From Bacteroidota bacterium (GTDB lineage: Bacteria; Bacteroidota; Bacteroidia; M30B66): a stretch of DNA of 64,000 nucleotides. This document shows positions 27,250-36,284 of the stretch, one piece after another. The translations under genes were made by a program, and so were the position numbers. Each line of letters starts with the position of its first letter. Positions within the stretch are counted from its first letter, which is position 1. The DNA lies in contig JAIXYK010000046.1 of the NCBI GenBank assembly GCA_027490225.1, forward strand, positions 1 to 64,000, read 5' to 3'. The notes beneath the pieces are model-generated. The model was not told the origin of the DNA, did no database searches, and worked only from the letters and a program-made list of their open reading frames with translations.

Positions 27250-29544
27250 ATGCGCCGCAATTTACCTTTTTACTTAATTACAATATTTGGCGCGGCGGCC
27301 ATTATGTATTTTATTCAAATGAAAGGCAAGTTGCTTGAATCTGCAAACCTTTCAAAACAATTTTTTTTTGATAATAAATCAGGAGATTTAATTGAAAGTG
27401 TTAAAGATGTTTTTATTCACAATATAAAACATCCAATTGCAACATTAATTTTGCAGATTGTTATTATTATTTTGATTGCCAGAACTGTTGGTTTTTTGTT
27501 TACACGTTTTGGACAGCCATCTGTTATCGGAGAAATTTGTGCTGGAATTATTTTAGGTCCAACTGTTTTAGGTCATTTCTGGCCAGAATATTCAATGCTA
27601 TTATTTCCTCCTAACTCTCTAGGAAGCTTGCAGGTTTTAAGTCAAATTGGCTTAGTGCTTTTTATGTTTGTAGTAGGAATGGAGCTTGATTTAAAAGTGC
27701 TGAAGAACAAGATGCATGAGGCCGTTGTAATTTCACATGCCAGCATTGTTATTCCTTATACTCTTGGAATGGCTTTAGCATATTTTCTTTATGTTGAATT
27801 TGCCCCAACGGATATCCATTTTCTATCATTTGGATTGTTTATGGGGATTGCAATGAGTATTACAGCATTTCCTGTATTGGCAAGGATAGTTCAAGAAAGA
27901 GGCTTGTCTCAAACAAAGTTAGGAGCCATTGCAATTACAAGCGCTGCTGCTGATGATATTACCGCTTGGTGCTTACTTGCAGCTGTAATCGCTATTGTAA
28001 AAGCGGGTACATTACTAAGTGCAGCTTTAACAATCGGGTTTTCTGCAATTTATGTAGTAATTATGATTTTCGTGATTAGTCCGTTTTTCAAGCGATTGGG
28101 AAGTATCTATTCTAATAAAGAAACAATTTCAAAAGGGATTGTAGCATTGATTTTTATCATGTTATTATTATCTGCATATACCACAGAAGTAATAGGAATT
28201 CATGCTCTGTTTGGAGCATTCTTAGCAGGTGTAATTATGCCTCCAAATATAAATTTCAGAAAAATATTTATTGACAAAATTGAGGATATTGCTTTGGTTT
28301 TGTTGATGCCATTATTCTTCGTTTTTACAGGATTACGCACTGAAATAGGATTATTAAATGATTTATATCTCTGGAAAATATGCGGAATTGTTATAGCAGT
28401 AGCAATTGCAGGGAAATTTATAGGTTCAGCTATTGCAGCAAAAATTATAGGTCAAAGTTGGAAAGATAGTTTATCTATTGGTGCATTAATGAATACCAGA
28501 GGCTTAATGGAGTTAATTGTACTAAACATAGGTTTCGACTTAGGAATATTAAGTCCAACTGTTTTTGCAATGATGGTTATAATGGCGCTTGTTACAACTT
28601 TTATGACGGGGCCTACACTATCTTTAATTAATTGGGCATTTCGCGATAAGTACGAATCACCAGAATTACAACCATTAGTAAAGAATGTACCTGCTTATAA
28701 AGTTCTGATTTCTTTTGGTTTAGCAAATAGCGGAAAGAAATTACTTCGACTTGCTGTGCAGATGGGAGGGAAATCCGATAAAGAAATTAGGTATGAAGCG
28801 ATGCACTTAACACCAAGTGCTGACGTAAGTTTGTTAAATGTTGAAGAATTTGAAAAGCAAAGTTTCAAGCCAATAAAAATAGAGGCTGAAAAAATAAATG
28901 TGCCGCTAGTTACCCATTATAAATTAACTACCGATTTGCACAAAGAAGTGAATTCTTTTATTGAAAAAGAAGAAATTAATTTATTATTGATTGGTGCAGG
29001 AAAGTCTATTTACACAGGTTCATTATTAGGTAACTTGGTTGGGGTTACCAAAGCTGCATTATCGCCAGAAAATTTAATCAACTCAATTACTGGCGCAAAA
29101 CCATTGTTTCAGACAGATGATTTTATTGATGAAAAAGCAAGGCAGTTTGTATTAGATGCACAATGCGATGTTGGAGTTTTATTAGACAGAGATTTTAGTG
29201 ATGCAGATACAGTATTCCTCCCATTATTTGGTGAAGAAGACTCCTATTTATTGAATTATGCCAGAAAGTTTATAAAGAATTCTAATGCCGAATTTGTTGT
29301 AATGGATGCATTTCAGTTAATGGATTCAGGATCTGTAATGCTCGAAAAATTCAATCGTCTTCAAAAAGAATTTCCCAAAAATATTTCATTAATTAAAGAT
29401 AAAACTGTTGGAAAAGAATTTCTTTCTCAACAAGAATTAATGCTGATTAATTATGCAAGCTGGAAAGGATTAACTGAAAGCAAAAGCCTTTGGTTAGAAC
29501 ATGTACCTAGCGTGTTAATCATGAGGTCACATTTGCAGAATTAA
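27250..29544 (+). CDS. CPA2-family cation:proton antiporter
   Basis: 764 aa. One N-terminal membrane helix (~5-20), then a 12-helix Na+/H+ exchanger domain (~60-465) with GEICAGIILGPTVLGHFWP and the paired acidic motif ITSAAADDITAWCLL. The C-terminal ~290 residues are cytoplasmic and resemble two degenerate universal-stress-like (USP) modules (LISFGLANSGKKLLRLAVQ; LLIGAGKSIYTGSLLGNLV). No RCK/KTN nucleotide domain is seen, so gating differs from KefB/KefC. It may exchange Na+ or K+ for protons. It ends 5 bp before the convergent transporter gene. Confidence 0.88.
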   Translation: MRRNLPFYLITIFGAAAIMYFIQMKGKLLESANLSKQFFFDNKSGDLIESVKDVFIHNIKHPIATLILQIVIIILIARTVGFLFTRFGQPSVIGEICAGIILGPTVLGHFWPEYSMLLFPPNSLGSLQVLSQIGLVLFMFVVGMELDLKVLKNKMHEAVVISHASIVIPYTLGMALAYFLYVEFAPTDIHFLSFGLFMGIAMSITAFPVLARIVQERGLSQTKLGAIAITSAAADDITAWCLLAAVIAIVKAGTLLSAALTIGFSAIYVVIMIFVISPFFKRLGSIYSNKETISKGIVALIFIMLLLSAYTTEVIGIHALFGAFLAGVIMPPNINFRKIFIDKIEDIALVLLMPLFFVFTGLRTEIGLLNDLYLWKICGIVIAVAIAGKFIGSAIAAKIIGQSWKDSLSIGALMNTRGLMELIVLNIGFDLGILSPTVFAMMVIMALVTTFMTGPTLSLINWAFRDKYESPELQPLVKNVPAYKVLISFGLANSGKKLLRLAVQMGGKSDKEIRYEAMHLTPSADVSLLNVEEFEKQSFKPIKIEAEKINVPLVTHYKLTTDLHKEVNSFIEKEEINLLLIGAGKSIYTGSLLGNLVGVTKAALSPENLINSITGAKPLFQTDDFIDEKARQFVLDAQCDVGVLLDRDFSDADTVFLPLFGEEDSYLLNYARKFIKNSNAEFVVMDAFQLMDSGSVMLEKFNRLQKEFPKNISLIKDKTVGKEFLSQQELMLINYASWKGLTESKSLWLEHVPSVLIMRSHLQN

Positions 29545-29549
29545 TTAAT

Positions 29550-30854
29550 TTACTTGCTGATTATTGACAATTTAAATTTCTTTAATTGTATCCAACCAAT
29601 TATTGCAATTAAAAATAAAAATCCAAGCAGCACAATTGAAGTTCGCATAGAACCAGTAAGTTGTTCTAATAATCCATAAAAGAAAGTACCTAACACCACT
29701 GCCATTTTTTCACAAACATCATAAAAGCTGAAATACGAGGTGTTGTCATTACTTGCAGGAATCAATTTAGCATAAGTAGAACGCGCCAATGCTTGAACTC
29801 CTCCCATAACAAACCCTACAAAGCTTGCCAATATTATAAAACTTAACTCAGAGTTTACAAAGTAGGCAGCAATACAGATAAACAACCAAACGGTGCTGCA
29901 AAATATTAACGCTTCAACATTTCCATATTTTTTTGACATCCTTGCAATTGCAATAGCACCGATTACTCCAACTATTTGAATAATTAAAATGGTCGGAATT
30001 AAAACCTCATCGGTTAAACCCAATTCCTTTTTCCCAAAATTGGCTGCCATGTACATAACTGTTAGCACGCCCATCATGGTAAAGAAAAATGAAATTAAAA
30101 ATACTTTCAAATAGTTAAACTGGTTAAACTGCTGCCATACCATCTTTAACTCTTTATAACCATTTAATAATAGTTTTTTTGATTTGTTTTCTTTCGTTAA
30201 TTGTCTGGGCAAAAAGTAAAAAGTGTATTGCGCAAAAACAATCCACCAAATACCAACAGATAAAAAGCTAATGCGAGCTGCTGAACCATCTTTTGCTAAT
30301 CCGAACATTTCTGGTTGTAACAACATAACTAGGTTAAAAACCAGTAAAACAACTCCTCCAATATAACCTAAAGCAAAACCCTGGGCTGAAATTTTATCTT
30401 CACTGCCCTTCTCCGCAATTTCGGGCAACCATGCATTGTAAAAAACCAAACTTCCACTATAACCAATACTTGCCAATGCAAATGAAATGATGCCGAATTC
30501 TAAATTGTCTTTATTGAAAAAATATAAAGATGCACATCCAAAAGCTCCAATATAGGTGAAAATTTGCATAAACAATTTCCTTCTTCCCGTATAATCAGCA
30601 ATAGATGATAGCAATGGTGATAAGGCTGCAACCACTAAGAACGAGAAGGAAACTGTCCAAGCATATAAAGTAGTATTGACAACAGAAAATCCAAAGAAAT
30701 CAACTTTGCTTTCAGCATCACCAACTGCAACAGCTGCATAATATGCAGGTAAAATGGCTGAGGTTATACTTAATTGATATACGGAATTAGCCCAATCGTA
30801 AATTGTCCAGGCGCGAATTATTTTCTTATTTCCCTTTAAAGTTGAAATTTCCAT
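29550..30854 (-). CDS. MFS transporter of the UMF1/Atg22-like type
   Basis: 434 aa with 12 predicted membrane helices. RAWTIYDWANSVYQLSI at the N-terminus is diagnostic of the Atg22/UMF1-like branch (DWANSA motif); SSIADYTGRRKLFM between helices 2 and 3 is the MFS A-motif, and VGFVMGGVQALARSTYAKLIP is the second family signature. Fungal Atg22 exports amino acids from vacuoles; the bacterial substrate is unknown. Monocistronic by appearance. Confidence 0.85.
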   Translation of the reverse strand: MEISTLKGNKKIIRAWTIYDWANSVYQLSITSAILPAYYAAVAVGDAESKVDFFGFSVVNTTLYAWTVSFSFLVVAALSPLLSSIADYTGRRKLFMQIFTYIGAFGCASLYFFNKDNLEFGIISFALASIGYSGSLVFYNAWLPEIAEKGSEDKISAQGFALGYIGGVVLLVFNLVMLLQPEMFGLAKDGSAARISFLSVGIWWIVFAQYTFYFLPRQLTKENKSKKLLLNGYKELKMVWQQFNQFNYLKVFLISFFFTMMGVLTVMYMAANFGKKELGLTDEVLIPTILIIQIVGVIGAIAIARMSKKYGNVEALIFCSTVWLFICIAAYFVNSELSFIILASFVGFVMGGVQALARSTYAKLIPASNDNTSYFSFYDVCEKMAVVLGTFFYGLLEQLTGSMRTSIVLLGFLFLIAIIGWIQLKKFKLSIISK

Positions 30855-30938
30855 TTTTCATTTGTCAGTTGCGCAAATAAACGAAATTTCATTTCATTCG
30901 GTTAATATACTCGCAAAGAAAGGAGTAGCGTTGATAAA

Positions 30939-31670
30939 CTAAAACAATAAAAACTGATGCCCATCAGCTTTCATTTGTTCATACTTTGGCTTGTCTAAAA
31001 TATAAAGCAAAGGTGCTTTTCCACTTTCTTCCCATGGAGATTGTTGCTCTCCCGTTTCTATTAGAATTTCCTGGCTCAATAATTTTCTTCTGAAATTTCG
31101 TTTATCCAACTCATGACCCAATGAAGCTTCATAAAGTTCTTGGACCATTTTAAGTGTAAATTTATCAGGAAGTAATTCTAAGCCAGCCAGTTGTGAACTC
31201 ATTTTAGCTAAAAGTCTTCGGTGTGCAGCCTCCACAATTTCATTATGGTCAAATGCCAAATGAGGAATCATACCCAAGTCGCACCAACTTGAAGTGTGTA
31301 TACTATCTTTTGAATTGAGTTTACAATCATTCACATTTACAAAAGAGTAATAGCCAATACTGATTACACGGCCCATTGGATGTCTTGTTGGATCAGCAAA
31401 AGCCCTGATTTGTTTTTTATAAAAGTGTGAAGTACCTGTAGCTTGTTGAATAATTCCATTGATACGGTCTTCTATCACGACATTTGGATAAACAAGTCCG
31501 GCTGGTAAAGCAAACTGGTTTATAAAAGGTTCGCGCGATCGTTTTACTAAAAGTACTTTGATACGTTTATCTTGAAAACCAAATATAACGGCTGAAACAG
31601 AAAATGCAGATTGGAAGAATGGGTTAAACTCATCGCCCATTTCTGGAAGTGGGAATTGCTGTTGAACCAT
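30939..31670 (-). CDS. NrtR/AraR-type transcriptional regulator with degenerate Nudix domain
   Basis: 243 aa. Residues ~20-150 have a Nudix fold (VSAVIFGFQDKRIKVLLVKR, FALPAGLVYPNVVIEDRI), but the box that should read GX5EX7REUXEEXGU has lost its catalytic REXXEE: it reads INGIIQQATG at ~70-79. Residues ~155-240 form a winged helix (LPDKFTLKMVQELYEASLGHELDKRNFRRKLL). This is the layout of NrtR and Bacteroides AraR regulators, where the dead Nudix domain senses a nucleotide sugar or ADP-ribose-type ligand. No sugar or NAD gene is adjacent. A palindrome upstream (31721-31747) is a candidate autoregulatory site. Confidence 0.85.
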   Translation of the reverse strand: MVQQQFPLPEMGDEFNPFFQSAFSVSAVIFGFQDKRIKVLLVKRSREPFINQFALPAGLVYPNVVIEDRINGIIQQATGTSHFYKKQIRAFADPTRHPMGRVISIGYYSFVNVNDCKLNSKDSIHTSSWCDLGMIPHLAFDHNEIVEAAHRRLLAKMSSQLAGLELLPDKFTLKMVQELYEASLGHELDKRNFRRKLLSQEILIETGEQQSPWEESGKAPLLYILDKPKYEQMKADGHQFLLF

Positions 31671-31689
31671 AATTTTGTTATTTAATTCG

Positions 31690-31697
31690 CAAAATTA
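31690..31697 (-). promoter_or_regulatory. -7 promoter box before the Nudix-like regulator
   Basis: TAATTTTG on the minus strand, 19 nt before the ATG; no matching -33 TTTG. Confidence 0.45.
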
Positions 31698-31720
31698 CGG
31701 AATATAAAATGTATTTGCGT

Positions 31721-31747
31721 TATGTTAAGGTTAAAAATGTTAACATA
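31721..31747. promoter_or_regulatory. Candidate operator, 8-bp inverted repeat
   Basis: TATGTTAA (31721-31728) and TTAACATA (31740-31747) are a perfect inverted repeat with an 11-nt spacer, lying 23 bp upstream of the -7 box of the regulator gene, the region where a -33 box is missing. A dimeric regulator could bind here; assignment to the adjacent Nudix-like protein is inference. Confidence 0.4.
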
Positions 31748-31785
31748 TTTATTAAAATTTATTTAGAATAGTGCGAAATTAATAA

Positions 31786-32541
31786 TCAGTAAATTTCTAC
31801 GGTAAAATCTTGTAAGTTTGAAACTTCGGCTAAACTTATTCCAACTGTTTGTTGTTTTTTACCAATTGATGCAGATTCATCACTTCTATAAGCATCTGCA
31901 AATTTCATATCCTTATTTTCAGATGCCGCAGTAGTATTTGAAATGGGAGGAATGTAATCATCAGCAAATCCAGCGCTTTCAGATTCCTTAGAAATTGAAG
32001 CAGGTATTTCCATTTGTAATTTTTCTAAATTACTTTGTTCTTTTTCAGAAAGTGAAGATCCTGATATCAAAGTATCAGCTTTAACTTCAGTATATACTCC
32101 AGAAACATCATTTAATTTTGGGGTTTCTGGTTGTATTGAATTATTTGGTTTTTGATCACTTTCAATCTTTTGAACTACTTGTTTATTATCTAAACTATTT
32201 ACATTTTCAGAAAGTTTGTAAAATAGAACAAATGCTAAAGTTAAAGAGGCCGCAATACCTAAATAAAACCACTTATTGATAGCAATGATTTTGTTCTTGG
32301 TAACAAGCTTTTGAGGTGCTGCAAATTCAGCCATCAATCTGTCTTTAATTGAATGATTGGGAATTTCTTCGCTTTCATCAATTTCCTGCATTTGAAGAAA
32401 CATTTCTCTCATAGCAGTATATTCTTGTTCAGAAATTTTTTCAAGTTTAAGTTGTTCTTTTTCGGCATCATTTAAATCATCAAATGACTTTTGAATTAAT
32501 ATTTCTTCGAAGTTTTCTATAAGGAATGAATTGTTTTTCAT
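31786..32541 (-). CDS. Probable membrane anti-sigma factor
   Basis: 251 aa. A cytoplasmic N-terminus of ~90 residues rich in Glu and Gln is followed by one membrane helix (~91-110, WFYLGIAASLTLAFVLFYKL) and a ~140-residue periplasmic part of low complexity (Ser/Glu/Lys). It starts 2 bp after the sigma factor stop. No zinc-binding HX3CX2C motif. Position and layout, not sequence similarity, support the anti-sigma call. Confidence 0.6.
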   Translation of the reverse strand: MKNNSFLIENFEEILIQKSFDDLNDAEKEQLKLEKISEQEYTAMREMFLQMQEIDESEEIPNHSIKDRLMAEFAAPQKLVTKNKIIAINKWFYLGIAASLTLAFVLFYKLSENVNSLDNKQVVQKIESDQKPNNSIQPETPKLNDVSGVYTEVKADTLISGSSLSEKEQSNLEKLQMEIPASISKESESAGFADDYIPPISNTTAASENKDMKFADAYRSDESASIGKKQQTVGISLAEVSNLQDFTVEIY

Positions 32542-32543
32542 GA

Positions 32544-33116
32544 TTAAGCGTATTTAAATTGTGGAAGTTTGGTTGCAATTTTTCTTAAAGTGTAGAACAA
32601 TCTGCTCTTTACTGTTCCTTCGCTGCACTCAAAAATGGCACTTATTTCTTTTAATGAAAGTTCATCAAAATACCGCATCATAAATGTACTTCTGTGAGGT
32701 TCATTGATGGTTTGTAAGACTTCTTTTAACTTGTGAATAAAATCTTTACGGTCAATTTTTTCTGTAATTTTTACATGATTATCAGCTAATTCAGCTGTTT
32801 TATCTAATGATATTTTAGTACCTCTTGTACTATTTTTACGGTATTCCATTTTGCATAAATTATTGGCTACGGTGTAAACCCATGGTCGAAAGGATCTTGA
32901 AACATCAAACAATTCAGGTTGTCTGGCTATTTTCATAAATAAATCTTGTAAACAATCTTCTGCTAAATCGTGATTGTTCCAAAGCATTCTCTTGAAATAA
33001 GACAATAATTTTCCACTGTATCTATCATAAAGTATAGAAAAAGCTTGCTGGTCGCGTTGAATTATGCGTTCCATTAAAGCCTCGTCCGATAATGGTTGTA
33101 AGGCTGGCATGCTCAT
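32544..33116 (-). CDS. ECF-type RNA polymerase sigma factor
   Basis: 190 aa. Region 2 (~20-90): AFSILYDRYSGKLLSYFKRM, DLAEDCLQDLFMKI, WVYTVANNLCKMEYRK. Region 4 (~130-185): RSTFMMRYFDELSLKEISAIFECSEGTVKSRLFYTLRKI. This is an extracytoplasmic-function sigma-70 factor. Its start overlaps the stop of the upstream secreted-protein gene (ATGA), and the anti-sigma candidate follows 2 bp downstream, so the three are translationally linked. No TonB receptor is adjacent, so it is not of the iron-signalling FecI type by context. Confidence 0.92.
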   Translation of the reverse strand: MSMPALQPLSDEALMERIIQRDQQAFSILYDRYSGKLLSYFKRMLWNNHDLAEDCLQDLFMKIARQPELFDVSRSFRPWVYTVANNLCKMEYRKNSTRGTKISLDKTAELADNHVKITEKIDRKDFIHKLKEVLQTINEPHRSTFMMRYFDELSLKEISAIFECSEGTVKSRLFYTLRKIATKLPQFKYA

Positions 33117-34330
33117 TTGTTAGAAATATTAGAAGTGAATAATTTAATTTTATCTTCTATCTGCAATAACTTTTGTTTTTCGGGATTACTAAGTTGATTG
33201 CTTTGTTGTAAAACTTTAATTCCGGGCAAGAAGTTAATAAGTGATGGGGCGTAAGTATCAGCTTGCCAAGAACTTTTTGAAATCAACTGTTCAAAAAGTG
33301 GGTTATTAAAATAGAAACTTTTAAGCTTATCAATATTGTTTATTGTTTGATTAGATAAACAAGTGAAATTTCCACACACAAACAAATTAGAAGACCATTT
33401 ATTTATGAGAGATTTTCTCAATGATAACGTTGTGTAAACTGGCTTCTCACTTGAAAGTACTATTTCAAATAGTTCATTTTCATCAATATTACCTTTAGGA
33501 ATTGTAATTGAAGAATTCCAGGATTTTAATTGTTTTGTGAGCCAGGATTTATCGGCAATCATTGCCAAAGAAACTACATATATGTTTTTATTTTCAGAGG
33601 CAAACCACAAAGGATATGTATCAAATTCACCATTGGTAATTAGCAAACTATTTTCGGGAATTGCATTTATAATCAATGTGGCATTCAACTTACTTAATTC
33701 AGATATTCCTCCTGTTTTATTTAATTGAGAAATAGCTTGATTTCTAATAGTTAAGTTACCGCTTCTTTCGGCCAGCCAAGCCGCTTCTGTAATTAAAAGA
33801 GTATTTTGAGGGTCAATTTTCTGGGCGTTTTTTAGATATTGTATGGAAGAATTATTGTTCCTGTTTTGTTTGAGTAAGATGTAATTATTATAAAATGTAG
33901 ATGGTATGAAGTTATTACTCTGTTCACACACTTGGTTCAATTCTTTATTCTCAGCTTCATCAATTTTACCATCATTTTTTAAATATGCATTTCTAGAGCT
34001 GGTATATTTATTAAACCAGGTGATTTCTGAATAATTTGTATTGAAAATTTGGTTGGAAATATTGTTCATGTTACTTTGATTGTTGTAATTGCTGGGAATC
34101 AAAGTTTGATTTGTAGACTTATTCAGTTGCGTGCTTTTAATTACCTTCTTTTTCTCAGTAATTGTTTCATTTTCAGAAGGTGTTTCTGATTTAATAGTAC
34201 TTTTATTTTCGAAAGTAGAGAAAACTGCAGGTTCTGTGAGTAAGACAGCTTTACTGGGTTCGTTTTGGTTCATTTGCCCAAAAAATATAGATGGGAAAAG
34301 CACCAGCGACAGTGGAAGAATAATTTTCAT
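33113..34330 (-). CDS. Secreted protein of unknown function heading the sigma-factor operon
   Basis: 405 aa. Signal peptide (1-19, ending FFGQ). Residues 20-110 are Asn/Ser/Thr/Lys-rich and probably disordered. Residues ~135-215 may hold TPR-like helices (NNSSIQYLKNAQKIDPQNTLLI). The region ~225-270 reads NGEFDTYPLWFASENKNIYV followed by VSLAMIADKSWLTKQLK; it resembles the soluble part of Bacteroidota DUF2723 membrane proteins (pattern NGDNDTYPLWY...VVNLSLL...W). I do not recognise a function. Overlapping the sigma gene by ATGA, it could be a periplasmic sensor or ligand-binding partner. Confidence 0.6.
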   Translation of the reverse strand: MKIILPLSLVLFPSIFFGQMNQNEPSKAVLLTEPAVFSTFENKSTIKSETPSENETITEKKKVIKSTQLNKSTNQTLIPSNYNNQSNMNNISNQIFNTNYSEITWFNKYTSSRNAYLKNDGKIDEAENKELNQVCEQSNNFIPSTFYNNYILLKQNRNNNSSIQYLKNAQKIDPQNTLLITEAAWLAERSGNLTIRNQAISQLNKTGGISELSKLNATLIINAIPENSLLITNGEFDTYPLWFASENKNIYVVSLAMIADKSWLTKQLKSWNSSITIPKGNIDENELFEIVLSSEKPVYTTLSLRKSLINKWSSNLFVCGNFTCLSNQTINNIDKLKSFYFNNPLFEQLISKSSWQADTYAPSLINFLPGIKVLQQSNQLSNPEKQKLLQIEDKIKLFTSNISNK

Positions 34331-34482
34331 TTTAAGAAATTTGCCCGCAATATGCAGCTAATAGTTGTAAAGTTCAATTTATGAAATTTTCTTTTATTAA
34401 TTTGTTAATACTATGATAATCAAAAAGTTAATTATTTTTGTATAATCAGCAACAAAACTGATAAACGAGCTGTTATTTTCAA

Positions 34483-34490
34483 TACATTTG
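34483..34490 (+). promoter_or_regulatory. -7 promoter box of the ETF operon
   Basis: TACATTTG, 23 nt before the ATG of the ETF beta gene. No TTTG at the -33 distance (ACTG is nearest). Confidence 0.5.
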
Positions 34491-34513
34491 CACGCCCAAA
34501 AACAAGCAGATTT

Positions 34514-35251
34514 ATGGATATACTTGTATGTATTAGTCAGGTTCCTGATACAACCACAAAAATCAGTTTTATAGATAATAATTCTAAATTTAATGATGAT
34601 AAAGTAACCTTCATTGTAAACCCTTATGATGAGTGGTATGCATTGGTAAGAGCTTTAGAGTTAAAAGAAACTTTAGGCGGAAGTGTTACAGTAATTACTG
34701 TAGGAAATGCTTCGGTAGAACCTATTATTAGAAAAGCTTTGGCAATTGGTGCTGATAATGCTGTAAGAATCGATTTGGATGCAGTAGATTCTTTTGAAAC
34801 TGCATCAGCAATTGCAACTTATGCTAAAAATAAAAATTTCAACATTATTTTGGCTGGAAAAGAAACCATTGATTACAATGGTTCTGAAGTAGGAGGTATG
34901 ATTGCAGGTTTATTAAATCTTCCATTCGTATCATTGGCTACTAAATTGGAAATTGTTGGCGACCATGCTGTTGTAGAAATTGATATTGAGGGTGGAGTAG
35001 AAGTGATTACTTCGAAAATGCCTTTGGTATTAAGTGCTGCGAAAGGAATGGCAGAAGCAAGAATTCCAAATATGCGCGGAATTATGGCTGCAAGAACTAA
35101 AACAATTGAAGTTGTAGCTGGACAATCTAATAATTTGGTAAGTGTAAAGTCATTTGAGTTACCTGCACCAAAATCTGCTGTGAAGCTTATCAATCCAGAA
35201 AATATGGAAGAACTCGTTCAATTGTTACATTCAGAAGCAAAAGTTATTTAA
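34514..35251 (+). CDS. etfB: Electron transfer flavoprotein, beta subunit
   Basis: 245 aa. Family blocks: KISFIDNNSKFNDDKVTFIVNPYDE-type N-terminus, then GADNAVRID, ILAGKETIDYNGSEVGGMIAGLLNLPFVS (~115-143) and the signature-type VLSAAKGMAEARIPNMRGIMAARTK (~173-197). ETF carries electrons from acyl-CoA dehydrogenases and related flavoenzymes to the quinone pool. The alpha subunit gene follows after 2 bp. Confidence 0.95.
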   Translation: MDILVCISQVPDTTTKISFIDNNSKFNDDKVTFIVNPYDEWYALVRALELKETLGGSVTVITVGNASVEPIIRKALAIGADNAVRIDLDAVDSFETASAIATYAKNKNFNIILAGKETIDYNGSEVGGMIAGLLNLPFVSLATKLEIVGDHAVVEIDIEGGVEVITSKMPLVLSAAKGMAEARIPNMRGIMAARTKTIEVVAGQSNNLVSVKSFELPAPKSAVKLINPENMEELVQLLHSEAKVI

Positions 35252-35253
35252 TT

Positions 35254-36234
35254 ATGTCAGTACTCGTATTTGCACAAACCTCAAAAGGAATTTTAAAAAA
35301 GAACGCAATTGAAGCGATTTCTTATGGAGCTCAAGTGGCTGCATTGTTAAATACCAATGTAACTTTATTAGCCACAGGAACGGCTACTGCAGAATCATTG
35401 CAAGTTGCAGGTAGCTTTGGTGTAGCTAAAGTATTGCATGCAAACCATACAAATTTAAACGCTTTTGATTCTCAGATTTATTCTCAATTAGTAATGAATG
35501 CTGCAGAAAAAACTGGAGCATCCGTAATTATTTTAAGTCATGATGCAACTGGTAAAGCCATTGCACCAAGAATTTCGGCGATATTAAAAGCTGGCTTGGT
35601 TTCGGGTGCAATTTCACTTCCAGCTGTTTCTGGCGGTTTTTCTATCAAGAAAAATGTGTTTTCGGGTAAAGCAATCGCTGAATATTCAATTAATACTGAG
35701 AAAAAAATAATTTCATTGTTACCCAATTCAGTACCTCCAATTCAAAAGCAAGTTTCTTGTGAGGTTGAAAATTTTCTGGGTGGAGTTGAAGAGACAATTT
35801 CTTTGTTGAAAATAGAAACTAAAACACATGATACTTCAGGTGAAATTAATTTACCAGAAGCTGAACTTGTTGTTTCTGCCGGAAGAGGAATGAAAGGACC
35901 AGAAAATTGGGGAATGATTGAGGAATTGGCAAAAACTATTGGCGCTGCAACTGCATGTTCTCGTCCTGTTTCTGACATTGGCTGGAGACCTCACCACGAA
36001 CATGTGGGACAAACAGGAATAGCAATTAGACCTAATTTATATATTGCTGTAGGAATTTCTGGAGCAATACAGCATTTAGCTGGTGTAAATGGCTCTAAAG
36101 TTATAGTTGTAGTAAATAAAGATGCAGAAGCACCTTTCTTTAAAGCGGCTGATTATGGAGTAGTTGGTGACGCTTTCGAGATTGTTCCAAAGTTAACAGC
36201 TGCTTTTAAACAATTTAAATCTCAAAATTCTTAA
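35254..36234 (+). CDS. etfA: Electron transfer flavoprotein, alpha subunit
   Basis: 326 aa. The C-terminal FAD-binding part carries VVSAGRGMKGPENWGMIEEL, ACSRPVSDIGWRPHHEHVGQ and the ETF-alpha signature block LYIAVGISGAIQHLAGVNGSKVIV followed by NKDAEAPFFKAADYGVVGD. Full length. Together with EtfB it forms the soluble heterodimer; the ETF:quinone oxidoreductase is not in this window. Confidence 0.96.
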   Translation: MSVLVFAQTSKGILKKNAIEAISYGAQVAALLNTNVTLLATGTATAESLQVAGSFGVAKVLHANHTNLNAFDSQIYSQLVMNAAEKTGASVIILSHDATGKAIAPRISAILKAGLVSGAISLPAVSGGFSIKKNVFSGKAIAEYSINTEKKIISLLPNSVPPIQKQVSCEVENFLGGVEETISLLKIETKTHDTSGEINLPEAELVVSAGRGMKGPENWGMIEELAKTIGAATACSRPVSDIGWRPHHEHVGQTGIAIRPNLYIAVGISGAIQHLAGVNGSKVIVVVNKDAEAPFFKAADYGVVGDAFEIVPKLTAAFKQFKSQNS

Positions 36235-36284
36235 TTCACTTTTGTTAAAACTGCAGAAAGTTTTGTACTTTCAATCAGCAATTT

